DNA of 64,000 bases from Pedobacter rhodius (GCF_027213645.1 NZ_JAPWGL010000005.1:1-64000); one strand, 5' to 3'; shown: positions 16,673 to 23,904, numbered from the stretch's first letter. Translations and numbers: made by a program. The notes: generated by a model not told the origin, from the sequence alone.

Positions 16673-17047
16673 TTAGTTCTTAGTTTTAGTTGAAATGATT
16701 CGATCTCGGGTATAGGTTTTTGGTATAGCTGAAGTTGTCGCCATATCTTTCTTTATTTCCTTTTTTATCTTTAAAAATGCAAGAAGCAGAAAGAGTAATC
16801 CCACGACAATATCCATTGGAATCCAAACGCTTTTTCTATGCAGATAAATTGGAAATAAAGGGTTGAAAAAAAGCAGTATGATTGTAAAAACAATCATCCA
16901 GTAATAATTTTTATACTTAAGGAAACTATAAATTCCTAAAATCGCACCCGTCGAAATTATTATTCTTAAAAAAGAATAATATGTTGTAGGTAAGTTAAAT
17001 ACTGCAATAAAGCAGAATGCGGAGCAGAAAATGAATAGAGATTTCAT
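16673..17047 (-). CDS. Small membrane protein, possibly DUF6804-like
   Basis: 124 residues with about four hydrophobic helices (starting MKSLFIFCSAFCFIAVFN; later YWMIVFTIILLFFNPLFPIY and DIVVGLLFLLLAFLKI) and a basic cytoplasmic tail. The motif FNPLFPIYLHRKSVWIPMD resembles a family of small uncharacterised membrane proteins (DUF6804, from memory). There is no catalytic motif. It is part of the minus-strand unit, 5 bp before the TerB-like gene and 72 bp after the YidD-like gene. Confidence 0.7.
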   Translation of the reverse strand: MKSLFIFCSAFCFIAVFNLPTTYYSFLRIIISTGAILGIYSFLKYKNYYWMIVFTIILLFFNPLFPIYLHRKSVWIPMDIVVGLLFLLLAFLKIKKEIKKDMATTSAIPKTYTRDRIISTKTKN

Positions 17048-17119
17048 TATTATTTAATTTAAAGTAGGTTATGAGCTTAAAGAATAGATATACTTATAAT
17101 TTAGCATGAAGAAAACTCT

Positions 17120-17404
17120 TTAGACTTTAATAAATCTTTCCGAAATCTCGCCCTCTAGTAGTAACCCACCTCCAGGTAATATCATCATCATACCATCATC
17201 CACATGGTTTTTAAAAAGGTGAAAGCCATTTCTACAATTTTGATAGCGATATTTTAAAGCTGTAAGTCCTTTGAGTAAACCTTCTTTTTTAGTAACTTGA
17301 TAAACATATTTAGAACAGCTTATTCTGAATATGCATTTTCGCCTTTTGTCCTTGGGAAAAATAGCCCAGTAAAGTTTAATTATTAAGAGTAGCAGTATAT
17401 TCAT
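17120..17404 (-). CDS. YidD-like membrane protein insertion factor homologue
   Basis: A 94-residue protein. It has an N-terminal hydrophobic stretch (MNILLLLIIKLYWAIFP), then CIFRISCSKYVYQVTKKEG and LLKGLTALKYRYQNCRNG, which match the YidD pattern of three Cys residues and the phrase G-L-x-x-L-x-x-x-x-x-R-x-x-C. YidD helps YidC insert membrane proteins and its gene usually sits with rnpA/yidC. This copy is far from such genes and divergent, so it is likely an accessory paralogue serving the membrane proteins of this unit. It starts 1 bp after the DUF4177-like gene. Confidence 0.72.
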   Translation of the reverse strand: MNILLLLIIKLYWAIFPKDKRRKCIFRISCSKYVYQVTKKEGLLKGLTALKYRYQNCRNGFHLFKNHVDDGMMMILPGGGLLLEGEISERFIKV

Positions 17405-17405
17405 C

Positions 17406-17639
17406 TTAATTTCTGCTAAAAACTACCATTTGATAAGAAGCCAGATAACCGGGCTTAGCGCCTAATCCAAAGCATCCGGGATCTGGCTGTACATAGGTTG
17501 AAACACTTTCTAGCCTTACATATGCCCAACCTTGATTAGTATATTGCTTTATTAAGCTTTCCAACTGAGTAGCAACCGTACTAGTTGTTTCATTTTTTTG
17601 GTTTAACGTTGCCGTGAAAGGTACTACTTTGTATTCCAT
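17406..17639 (-). CDS. DUF4177-like small protein
   Basis: 77 residues, soluble, with the pattern of DUF4177-type proteins: MEYKVVPFTATL at the start, a central helix LESLIKQYTNQGWAYVRLES, and a final strand YQMVVFSRN. It has CFGLGAKPG near the end, with one Cys. It is the first gene of the eight-gene minus-strand unit, 22 nt or so after the predicted transcription start of the palindrome-bearing promoter at 17668-17712. The molecular role of this family is not known to me. Confidence 0.72.
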   Translation of the reverse strand: MEYKVVPFTATLNQKNETTSTVATQLESLIKQYTNQGWAYVRLESVSTYVQPDPGCFGLGAKPGYLASYQMVVFSRN

Positions 17640-17667
17640 TTTAAAGGGATTTAATTGTTTGACTATT

Positions 17668-17712
17668 CAAAAATAACCAAGCTTATAAGCCTTTCCTTAC
17701 GGTTTCCCGTAA
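17668..17712 (-). promoter_or_regulatory. Promoter with palindromic operator, site 1
   Basis: On the minus strand: TTACGGGAAACCGTAA (17697-17712), a perfect 6+6 palindrome with a 4-base centre, then about 20 bases, then TATTTTTG (17668-17675). The palindrome replaces the -33 element, as expected for an activator-dependent promoter. Similar arrangements lie at 19636-19680 and 22746-22789. Confidence 0.75.
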
Positions 17713-17799
17713 TGCAAAAAACTAATTTTAAAAAAATAACATGGAGTTTAATTGCTGGTTATGAAGTGTTTGCTAGCCTGGAAGAGAAGAGTATATTTT

Positions 17800-17863
17800 A
17801 AAAATGCGGGATTGTTCCGGTCGAAACTGGAAGCGAAACATGGAAACAATCCCTTGCATTTTT
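17800..17863 (-). terminator. Terminator after the HSDR_N nuclease gene
   Basis: Outer arms (plus strand) AAAAATGCGGGATTGTT (17800-17815) and AACAATCCCTTGCATTTTT (17845-17863) pair with one small bulge. An inner hairpin CCGGTCGAAACTGG lies at 17818-17830. On the minus strand the stem is followed by TTTTTAAAAT, suited to ending the 19606-17888 transcript. Confidence 0.7.
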
Positions 17864-17887
17864 GAGCGTTGATGCGTTAATTTTGGG

Positions 17888-18952
17888 TTAGTATTGTGCT
17901 ATGGTTTGATGAAGCTGTGTCCTGAAACCATATATTTCATCGAGACTGTTTAATAACGTTTTTTCGCCGGCATCTTTCCCATTCTGAAACGTTTCCAGGT
18001 ATTTTTTAGACGTGTTAAAATGAAAGCGACAAACCGGTTTCCTGTTGTTATCATCAAGCAATATTCCGAAGTAAGATTGCGTATCCCTTGGTGAAATTCT
18101 ATCGGCCGGAATTATCTCCCGTAAAATGGCCTTCACAATTTGAAAAGCTTCTAACTCTTCATCGGTTGTTACCACTTTTGAAGTTTCAGGATGTACATCA
18201 ACAGGATTTATTTTACCATCCTCTTGCTTTTCAATTTTCTCATTAATGTTTAAGGCAGATTTTAACCTATCACTTATGGATTCGTTAATCGAAATGGTTA
18301 AGGCTTTTTTGGTATATTCCTTAAACGCAATCATTCGGTTTGCGGTTAAAGGCTTATCGAAAAAACGGTTCACCAGTAGCTTTACCATTTCATCAGAAGG
18401 TTGTTCTATTTCCTTCTCAAATTCTTTTCGGATGGCTTTAATGTATTTTAAGGCTTCGGCCGAATCCAGGATATTTTCCAGGTTGTATTCATTTTTGGTA
18501 AAGCTCTCCAGTATTTTAATTGAATTGTCTTTAAGATCTTCCAGGTCGATGGTTAAGAAAGGCTTCTCATCCATAATGTTTGGTTTTTCCAAATCGGCAT
18601 AGAAATTATAAATCGTGCCGTTGGTTAACACGCCGAACCTGGCTTTGGAGACATGATAATACCGATGCAGCTGAGAATTATGTGCATCAGCACTTTCTTT
18701 CCAATGTTTACATTCAAATATTAGGATGGGTTCATCGTTTCTACGGATTACATAATCTACTTTTTCGCCTTTTTTGGTACCGATATCACAAATGTGTTCC
18801 GGAATAACTTCTGTGGGATTAAAAATATCGTAACCCAATATTTGTATAAAGGGCATTACAAAAGCATTTTTAGTGGCTTCTTCCGTGTTAATCCTATCTT
18901 TCAAACTGTTAACCCGCTGGTTCAGTTGTTCTAGTTTTAATTTCAGTTCCAT
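17888..18952 (-). CDS. Orphan type I restriction R-subunit N-terminal-like nuclease
   Basis: 354 residues. The N-terminal domain resembles HsdR_N: the PD-(D/E)xK core shows KVDYVIRR (Asp 66) and ILIFECKHWK (Glu 80, Lys 82), preceded by a helix (TKNAFVMPFIQILGYDIFNP) typical of this fold. The rest is helical and ends with a strand-rich part (YFGILLDDNNRKPVCRFHF). There is no helicase domain, HsdM or HsdS in the window, so this is a stand-alone protein of the COG4748 kind and not a complete restriction system. It follows the YegP-like gene by 10 bp. Its substrate is unknown; RNA or modified DNA are possible. Confidence 0.83.
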   Translation of the reverse strand: MELKLKLEQLNQRVNSLKDRINTEEATKNAFVMPFIQILGYDIFNPTEVIPEHICDIGTKKGEKVDYVIRRNDEPILIFECKHWKESADAHNSQLHRYYHVSKARFGVLTNGTIYNFYADLEKPNIMDEKPFLTIDLEDLKDNSIKILESFTKNEYNLENILDSAEALKYIKAIRKEFEKEIEQPSDEMVKLLVNRFFDKPLTANRMIAFKEYTKKALTISINESISDRLKSALNINEKIEKQEDGKINPVDVHPETSKVVTTDEELEAFQIVKAILREIIPADRISPRDTQSYFGILLDDNNRKPVCRFHFNTSKKYLETFQNGKDAGEKTLLNSLDEIYGFRTQLHQTIAQY

Positions 18953-18962
18953 AATTTTCTAG

Positions 18963-19295
18963 TCAGATGGTTTCATCTGTTACATTAGCCTCAGGCGCAT
19001 TTACTTTTACCGATTCAATGCCGTTATCCCTGTCACTAATCGAGGCATACATTTGACTCGTTCCGATGATTTCGCCATTGCCGGCTTTTAGGTTAAAATA
19101 GTATTGTCCGTTTTTAGCAATCTTTCTCTCGTATCGTGCATCTAACGGTGCATTGGCTTTTACGGAATCAATCCCTTTATTGCAGGATGCTTTGGTATTA
19201 TAACCTTCGCTGGTTAAGATAACCTGCCCATTGCTGGCCTCCAGGTTAAACTGGTACTCGCCGTTTTTTCTTTTGGTAATGATAAATTTTCCCAT
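18963..19295 (-). CDS. YegP-like protein with two DUF1508 repeats
   Basis: 110 residues made of two copies of the DUF1508 strand-helix unit: GEYQFNLEASNGQVILTSEG followed by CNKGIDSVKANAP, and GQYYFNLKAGNGEIIGTSQM followed by NGIESVKVNAP. That is exactly the YegP domain layout. An upstream in-frame start adds only seven residues; MGKFIITKRKNG is the usual start. The function of the family is unclear; it is widespread and often linked to stress. It lies between the DUF3892 gene (11 bp gap from the stop of that gene) and the nuclease gene. Confidence 0.9.
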   Translation of the reverse strand: MGKFIITKRKNGEYQFNLEASNGQVILTSEGYNTKASCNKGIDSVKANAPLDARYERKIAKNGQYYFNLKAGNGEIIGTSQMYASISDRDNGIESVKVNAPEANVTDETI

Positions 19296-19306
19296 TTTAA
19301 TCTTCT

Positions 19307-19606
19307 TTATAACCAATCATAATTAATTAAATGAGCAAGGTTGTCAGTAACTTTTTTATCAGGATTTGACCTTAAATATTTTCCAGCAACAACCTCTACA
19401 TTTTCACCATCGTTCCAAAAGCAAGTATTATAGTCCCATATCCATGTTACAGCTGTATTATTAGAGTTAGTAAGTAATTTTATTGCAGCAGTTTTATCAG
19501 TTTTAATTGCTCTTGATATTCCGTTATTAACTATTTCATGAAAAGCATAGTGGGTAATTACACCATCTTTATCTTTCCATACGCCTGAAATTTTAAATTT
19601 TGCCAT
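19307..19606 (-). CDS. DUF3892-like protein
   Basis: 99 residues. The sequence follows the DUF3892 pattern: an N-terminal strand FKISGVWKDKDGVITHYAFH, a helix (KTDKTAAIKLLTNSNNTAVT), a strand with a Trp-rich part (WIWDYNTCFWNDGENVEVVA), then GKYLRSNPDKKVTDNLAHL. No signal peptide or membrane helix. It is the first gene of a three-gene unit (DUF3892, YegP-like, nuclease) led by palindrome site 2, so it should respond to the same regulator as the DUF4177-led unit. The function is unknown. Confidence 0.8.
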   Translation of the reverse strand: MAKFKISGVWKDKDGVITHYAFHEIVNNGISRAIKTDKTAAIKLLTNSNNTAVTWIWDYNTCFWNDGENVEVVAGKYLRSNPDKKVTDNLAHLINYDWL

Positions 19607-19635
19607 TTCTATAAATTTTTAAATGTTTAATTTCT

Positions 19636-19680
19636 CAAAAGTATAGATGCACAAAACCTTTTCCTTACGGGAAACCTTAT
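19636..19680 (-). promoter_or_regulatory. Promoter with palindromic operator, site 2
   Basis: On the minus strand: ATAAGGTTTCCCGTAA (19665-19680), then 20 to 21 bases, then TACTTTTG (19636-19643). The half nearer the gene, CCGTAA, is identical to sites 1 and 3 and at the same distance from the -7 box; the far half has two changes. Confidence 0.72.
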
Positions 19681-19847
19681 ATCGTAGAAATGATTTTAGA
19701 TTTTCGGGAATTAAAAAATGAAGGGGGGGTAATAAACAGCGAATCCCAGCCACGTTTGTGACCAGGATTCTATTAGGAAATATTATTATATTAATAGGGA
19801 TATAAGTGTCAGCTCTCGTTTCCAGGAAATTCCAAAAAGCTGAATCT

Positions 19848-20516
19848 TTATATGATTTTTCTGTCTTTGCAATAGGCAATTAACTGCGGGTTGTTCTGGA
19901 ACTCGAGGGCTTCCCTCATTTTTTTGAGTTTTTTTTCAATACTGCCTAAACTATTTGGCCTGATATTCATGTTTTCTAAATAATCCTGCATATTTTTCTG
20001 AGGTATACCTTTAGCCAACAGCGTTAAAATAGCAATATCCAATTGCTCAAAGTGGTAAATTTTTTCGTTTAGTATTTTCTTCAGGTTGGCAGAAATATAT
20101 TTTTTATTATCAAAAATCGCCTGGATTGCAGATTTTAAATCTTGTACATCGCCACGCCCTTTTGGAACAAATCCATCAATATTAAAATTTTCAAAAAGAA
20201 TTTGTGCTTCAGACAGCCTGCCTTCACTGGAAAATACGATTATCTTTATGTCGGGCTGTATTTCTTTTACAACCTTGATTAATTGTGTGCCATCTGTTAT
20301 TTGTTGTTTAGGGAAATCGTCATTAAAAGATAAATCTGTTATTAACAGTTCATAAGGATTATTTTCCGCTTTGGCTTTACGGATACGGCTCAATGCATCG
20401 TCGCAGTAAAAAACATAATTTTTAAAATCGTGTTTAATGCCTAAATTTTCCAATGTTACCTGCATTGAATAATTCATTCCTTCGTGATCTTCAACAATTA
20501 ATACTTTTTGAAACAT
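19848..20516 (-). CDS. Response regulator with helix-turn-helix output
   Basis: 222 residues. The receiver domain begins KVLIVEDHEG (acidic Glu 9, Asp 10), with the phosphoacceptor Asp 61 in ELLITDLSF, FSSEG near 95-99 and Lys 119 in GFVPKGRG. The C-terminal part (DIAILTLLAKGIPQKNMQDY, SIEKKLKKMREAL) is a helix-turn-helix of the LuxR/NarL kind found with TPR-type kinases in Bacteroidota. It begins 8 bp after the kinase gene. The two promoters with palindromes that drive the neighbouring minus-strand units, and the plus-strand gene at 22807, make it the obvious candidate to bind TTACGG-N4-CCGTAA; this is inferred. Confidence 0.88.
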   Translation of the reverse strand: MFQKVLIVEDHEGMNYSMQVTLENLGIKHDFKNYVFYCDDALSRIRKAKAENNPYELLITDLSFNDDFPKQQITDGTQLIKVVKEIQPDIKIIVFSSEGRLSEAQILFENFNIDGFVPKGRGDVQDLKSAIQAIFDNKKYISANLKKILNEKIYHFEQLDIAILTLLAKGIPQKNMQDYLENMNIRPNSLGSIEKKLKKMREALEFQNNPQLIAYCKDRKII

Positions 20517-20524
20517 AATTTTCT

Positions 20525-22204
20525 TTAATTGGCAGCAAAAGAAATTAGAATCTCTAATCCTGATTTATTGGTTGATTCAAAAGTAATAGTGCCGGAAATA
20601 TTTTTTATACGGGTTTCCGTATTTTTCAAACCGTTATTGTATATCACGTTCTTTGGTAACCCTATACCATTATCATGGTAGTTTATTGAGATGATATTCT
20701 GGTTCTTATGAAACCTGATTTTGACAGATGTTGCCTGACTGTGTTTTTTCACATTGGTCATAAGTTCCAATAAAATAATAAAAATTTCAGCTTTTGTATT
20801 TTCCGGAACATTTGCCCAAAGCTCATCTTCGTTATTTGTAACCTCTACAAAGCGTGTATTTGAAATATAAGCAGAAAACATAGCGGAAAGTTGCTGGCTA
20901 AATGTTCGGCTTTGTTGACTATCAGTGATTTCGTAAGAAATATCTCTTGATGTATTATAAATATGTTCTAATTGATCGAGTAAGTGGTTTCTATCGAGGT
21001 CATCCTTATTTTCAACTTCCGATATTACCCGGTAGATTTTATTAGCTACTTTATCATGTACCTTTTTAGAAGTTTTGAGCTGGTTCTGCCGAATTGCATT
21101 TTCAGCTTCAAGTTTTAAGCGTTGTTTTCTTTTTCTATACCAAATTATACTACCCGTACCCAATAGAACTATGCCGGAAATCAGAAATAAAAGTTGGTAT
21201 TTTTTTTCTTCGTTATCTTTTTGAAGCACCAGGTTATCGGCCTTACTTTTTTCAGTTTCATAGCGGATAAGGGCAAATTGATTTTTGGCAGTGCTGCGTG
21301 TAGTTTGAACACTGTCTTCCAATTTTTGATAGATATCAAAGTATGTTTTTGATTGTTCACTTGGACTAAGTTTAATCAGTTTTTGTAGCGCCTCTAATTG
21401 ATTGTCAGGGCTATTAATTTTTTTGGCAATCTCATACATTTTATATGCATGTATAATTGCAGAATCAGATTTTATCGCCATATAATAATCTGCTAAATGT
21501 GCATGGCTTGCATTTTGACCCCGTAAATTATTATCACTTAGCCTAATTGATAAAGCCTTTTTAAATAAAGGTACTGGGTTGAAATCAGGATTTTGTTGCC
21601 ATTTAGCTTTTGCAATATTTGACAACTTCATAGCAGACGTCGAAGAAGATTCATCTCCTGCAGATTTTGAAAAATATGAGATAGCTTCACCATATCTTTT
21701 TAAATACAATAAGTCAACCCCAATATTGTTATAGTAAAGATTTAATGCCGCAGCGTTTTTGGTGTATAATATAGCCTTTTTGAAAAAAGTATTTGCTTCT
21801 TCATACCGCTCCAATCCGTTTGAAACATTTCCTAAAGTGTTATAGTTCGAAGATAATAATTCACGTTCGACTTTTTTTGTAGAGTCAAGGTATGAATCAA
21901 CCTGTGTTGCCAATTCCTGACTACCAAAATAATCACCATTTAGATAGGCAATTTCTGCCATATTAATTAAGCTTTTAGCAAAACCGATACTATCTTTACG
22001 GCCTAAGTATTCGTCTTTTGCTTTACTGAATGAGATGTATGCGCTATCTAATTTACTACTGTCCCGATAAACCCAAGCTTGATTGTAATTTTCACTTAAG
22101 GTCTGTACTCGTTGCTGTGTTGTATTTTTTTTACAGGAGGCAAGCAAAAGGATTATTAAAAAAGAGTATGAGCGTAAATTTTTCAAGGGGTGACAATTTA
22201 TCAC
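20525..22204 (-). CDS. TPR-containing sensor histidine kinase
   Basis: 559 residues. Signal or anchor first (YSFLIILLLASCKK, lipobox-like), then TPR-like helices to about residue 300 outside the cytoplasm, one membrane helix (YQLLFLISGIVLLGTGSIIW, about 330-355), a HisKA_3-type dimerisation helix with KKVHDKVANKIYRVISEV (phospho-His about 385), and a HATPase with ELMTNVKKHSQA and NYHDNGIGLPKN. This architecture pairs with NarL-like regulators, and the partner follows 8 bp downstream. A terminator separates it from the proline-rich peptide gene upstream. The signal sensed is unknown; the TPR part suggests a protein or peptide. Confidence 0.9.
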   Translation of the reverse strand: MINCHPLKNLRSYSFLIILLLASCKKNTTQQRVQTLSENYNQAWVYRDSSKLDSAYISFSKAKDEYLGRKDSIGFAKSLINMAEIAYLNGDYFGSQELATQVDSYLDSTKKVERELLSSNYNTLGNVSNGLERYEEANTFFKKAILYTKNAAALNLYYNNIGVDLLYLKRYGEAISYFSKSAGDESSSTSAMKLSNIAKAKWQQNPDFNPVPLFKKALSIRLSDNNLRGQNASHAHLADYYMAIKSDSAIIHAYKMYEIAKKINSPDNQLEALQKLIKLSPSEQSKTYFDIYQKLEDSVQTTRSTAKNQFALIRYETEKSKADNLVLQKDNEEKKYQLLFLISGIVLLGTGSIIWYRKRKQRLKLEAENAIRQNQLKTSKKVHDKVANKIYRVISEVENKDDLDRNHLLDQLEHIYNTSRDISYEITDSQQSRTFSQQLSAMFSAYISNTRFVEVTNNEDELWANVPENTKAEIFIILLELMTNVKKHSQATSVKIRFHKNQNIISINYHDNGIGLPKNVIYNNGLKNTETRIKNISGTITFESTNKSGLEILISFAAN

Positions 22205-22213
22205 CTAATATAT

Positions 22214-22241
22214 AAAAAAATAAGCGGGCAATTGCCCGCTT
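22214..22241 (-). terminator. Strong terminator after the proline-rich peptide gene
   Basis: The perfect palindromic stem AAGCGGGCAATTGCCCGCTT (22222-22241) is followed on the minus strand by TTTTTTTATA. It lies 8 bp after the stop at 22249, which supports the small upstream gene as a real transcription unit. Confidence 0.85.
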
Positions 22242-22248
22242 AAAATAA

Positions 22249-22443
22249 TTATCGTGGAGGATTAGTTCCAGTTTCACCACCAGTTCCATCTCCTGGAGGG
22301 TCATCATCAGGCGGATTCTCACCCGGATCGCCTGGGTCATTTGTTGTACTTACGGTAGTTGTTCCACTGCATGATGCAGAAGAATTGGTCGTTGACGGAC
22401 TTACCAACCCCAATAGGATGGCAATAAAAATTGGTAAAAACAT
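22249..22443 (-). CDS. Small exported proline-rich peptide
   Basis: 64 residues: a hydrophobic N-terminus (MFLPIFIAILLGLVSP) followed by a Ser/Thr stretch with one Cys (SSASCSGTTTVSTTND) and a Pro, Gly and Asp-rich tail with no regular structure. Such an unstructured exported tail could be a surface peptide or a signal for the kinase encoded just downstream; that is speculation. The gene has its own strong terminator and lies immediately upstream of the histidine kinase gene on the same strand. Low-complexity composition means the coding call relies on the terminator and on the signal-like start. Confidence 0.6.
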   Translation of the reverse strand: MFLPIFIAILLGLVSPSTTNSSASCSGTTTVSTTNDPGDPGENPPDDDPPGDGTGGETGTNPPR

Positions 22444-22475
22444 AACTCAAAAATTTTAAAAGTGAAATACTTGCA

Positions 22476-22606
22476 GTTCCCCTCGATCCTTTCGAGAGGG
22501 TTGCTGCGGTGTAAATCAGAAGGCCTTCTGAAATTTTTGGGAAGTGTTGAGTTTCAATCGCGGGCGCTTATAACTGCTTCCCAAACCGGTTACGAACGAC
22601 CGCGAT
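22476..22606. ncRNA. Candidate structured RNA or structured repeat element
   Basis: Stems seen: CCCTC / GAGGG (22479-22500), the perfect 16-base palindrome TCAGAAGGCCTTCTGA (22516-22531), TTTGGGAAG / CTTCCCAAA (22536-22544 with 22577-22585) and TCGCGG / CCGCGA (22558-22563 with 22600-22605). The last two interleave, so they would form a pseudoknot if both formed. A T-rich tract (22629-22635) follows. It could be an RNA gene, a leader or a dispersed repeat; the sequence alone does not decide. Confidence 0.4.
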
Positions 22607-22745
22607 GTCTGCTCTTTTATCAATCAGTTTTTTTAATTAGCTTCGATAGCGAATCGTTGCTTGTTCCGATTGACAGTACAAATATGGGGTGCTGTAAAAG
22701 ATTAATTATCAACTGATTCCGGAGTTTCCTATCTTTCCATTATGA

Positions 22746-22789
22746 TTCCGGAAAACCGTAAAAATTCCGGATATTCCGCCCTATTTTTA
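22746..22789 (+). promoter_or_regulatory. Promoter with palindromic operator, site 3
   Basis: Plus strand: TTCCGGAAAACCGTAA (22746-22761), then 20 bases, then TATTTTTA (22782-22789; one change from TAnnTTTG). This matches sites 1 and 2 in palindrome, position and spacing, and faces the gene at 22807. Confidence 0.7.
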
Positions 22790-22806
22790 CGCTAAATTTT
22801 TTGAAA

Positions 22807-23742
22807 ATGTTTGAGAAATATAAAACCTTAGTATTGAATTTCTATCTGGAAATGAAGGAAAAAGGATTTCTTTCTAGTGATATGGAAAATCCTGGAAGAG
22901 ATAAATTAAAACATGAGTGCCTTTTAACGTTCTCGAAAAAGAACTCGAAAAAAGATAGAGATTTAATTCAGATGTTTTTCGATCCTACAAATGAGTATAA
23001 TGATCCTATAAGGAGTATAGAAAGATATGATTTAGATAAATTTAGACCCTTGGTTGCCTTTTTGAAGAGAGAGCAAAATGTTAGGGGAGACAAAAATGTT
23101 AAACTCTTAGCATGGCTGTTAGATTGTCCTAGTTATGAGGATTGGAGAAATGGGGCAGTATTTCCAACAATAAAAGGTAAAAAACCAGGGGATCCGCCGC
23201 CACCACTACCTCCACCGCCGCCACCTCCGTTGAAGGTCAATAATATTATCTTTAAGATTAGTATTTCATTTATAATACTTTTTATTGTAAGCATAGCCTA
23301 TGCATTCTGGAAAAAAAATAAAGATAAAGCCATCCGGGAAGCAACTCCTACCGAGCAATGTATGTATTGGACAGGGCAACATTACGAACCAATAGCCTGT
23401 AATGATAAGGATGCTAATAAACTGAAAATCCCTTTGAATAAGGAACAGTTGGCTAACCAGCAAAAAATCACATTGCCGGATACCCTTACAAACTGGTCTA
23501 TAGGTAAAGTTTGGTATGCGAGAACGAAAATAAATGGCAAACGCGATTTTTATACAGATTCGGGAACAAATCCACTTGATACGACAAAAAGATTACTGCC
23601 TTTAACCGATTACATATTAACGAGATATATTTCTTATGATCGATATCTATTGAATATTTTAACCTGGTCAGTTTCTTTAGTTGCATTGTTTAGCCTTTTA
23701 AGTATTATGGCGTATCGGTATCGCCCGAAAAATCCCGCTTAA
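22807..23742 (+). CDS. Polyproline-linker membrane protein of unknown function
   Basis: 311 residues from ATG 22807; a TTG two codons earlier is also in frame. Residues about 1-120 are soluble and mostly helical (DKFRPLVAFLKREQN, VKLLAWLLDCPSYEDW). A polyproline linker follows (about 130-145), then a membrane helix (IIFKISISFIILFIVSIAYA), an outer domain with EQCMYWTGQHYEPIACND, and a second helix at the C-terminus (ILTWSVSLVALFSLLSIMAY). The N-terminal domain is probably cytoplasmic and the two-Cys domain probably outside. I do not recognise a family. The gene carries palindrome site 3, so it is likely in the same regulon as the TerB/vWA unit. Confidence 0.75.
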   Translation: MFEKYKTLVLNFYLEMKEKGFLSSDMENPGRDKLKHECLLTFSKKNSKKDRDLIQMFFDPTNEYNDPIRSIERYDLDKFRPLVAFLKREQNVRGDKNVKLLAWLLDCPSYEDWRNGAVFPTIKGKKPGDPPPPLPPPPPPPLKVNNIIFKISISFIILFIVSIAYAFWKKNKDKAIREATPTEQCMYWTGQHYEPIACNDKDANKLKIPLNKEQLANQQKITLPDTLTNWSIGKVWYARTKINGKRDFYTDSGTNPLDTTKRLLPLTDYILTRYISYDRYLLNILTWSVSLVALFSLLSIMAYRYRPKNPA

Positions 23743-23789
23743 AAGATTAGTTTCATGGTCTGTGGCGCACAGATCATTGCGTATTTGTT

Positions 23790-23812
23790 CCGGTCTGTGT
23801 GTCACAAACCGG
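23790..23812. terminator. Hairpin between convergent genes
   Basis: CCGGT and ACCGG arms (23790-23794, 23808-23812) with an inner TGTG / CACA pairing. It lies between the ends of the genes at 23742 and 23905 and could stop either transcript, but no clear T-run follows. Confidence 0.35.
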
Positions 23813-23904
23813 CGAATTAAGAAATCTTTGTGCTAAGTTAAAACGAAGGTTCAAAAGAATTCGCCAAATTATTGTGCTCCAATAGCACTTAAATTAACGA
23901 ACCA

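Larger units (their letters stand above)
22444..22806. other. Divergent intergenic region with dense inverted repeats
   Basis: About 360 bases between divergent genes. 22476-22606 is dense in inverted repeats (a separate feature). 22746-22789 is palindrome site 3 with its promoter. A short open frame on the plus strand (from 22462) runs through the inverted repeats and is not credible as a gene. Confidence 0.7.

Noticed and set aside
17888..18952. Type I restriction-modification system
   Set aside because: Only an R-subunit N-terminal-like domain is present; no helicase part, HsdM or HsdS in the window.
19619..19879. 86-residue open frame on the minus strand
   Set aside because: It overlaps the response-regulator gene and the region with operator site 2; composition is not protein-like and it has no partner motif.
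22462..22716. 84-residue open frame on the plus strand
   Set aside because: It translates the inverted-repeat cluster and the spacer after it; no signal, no family, no start context.
13828..23742. Prophage or integrative element
   Set aside because: No integrase, att-like direct repeats at both ends, tRNA gene, capsid or transfer genes were seen.
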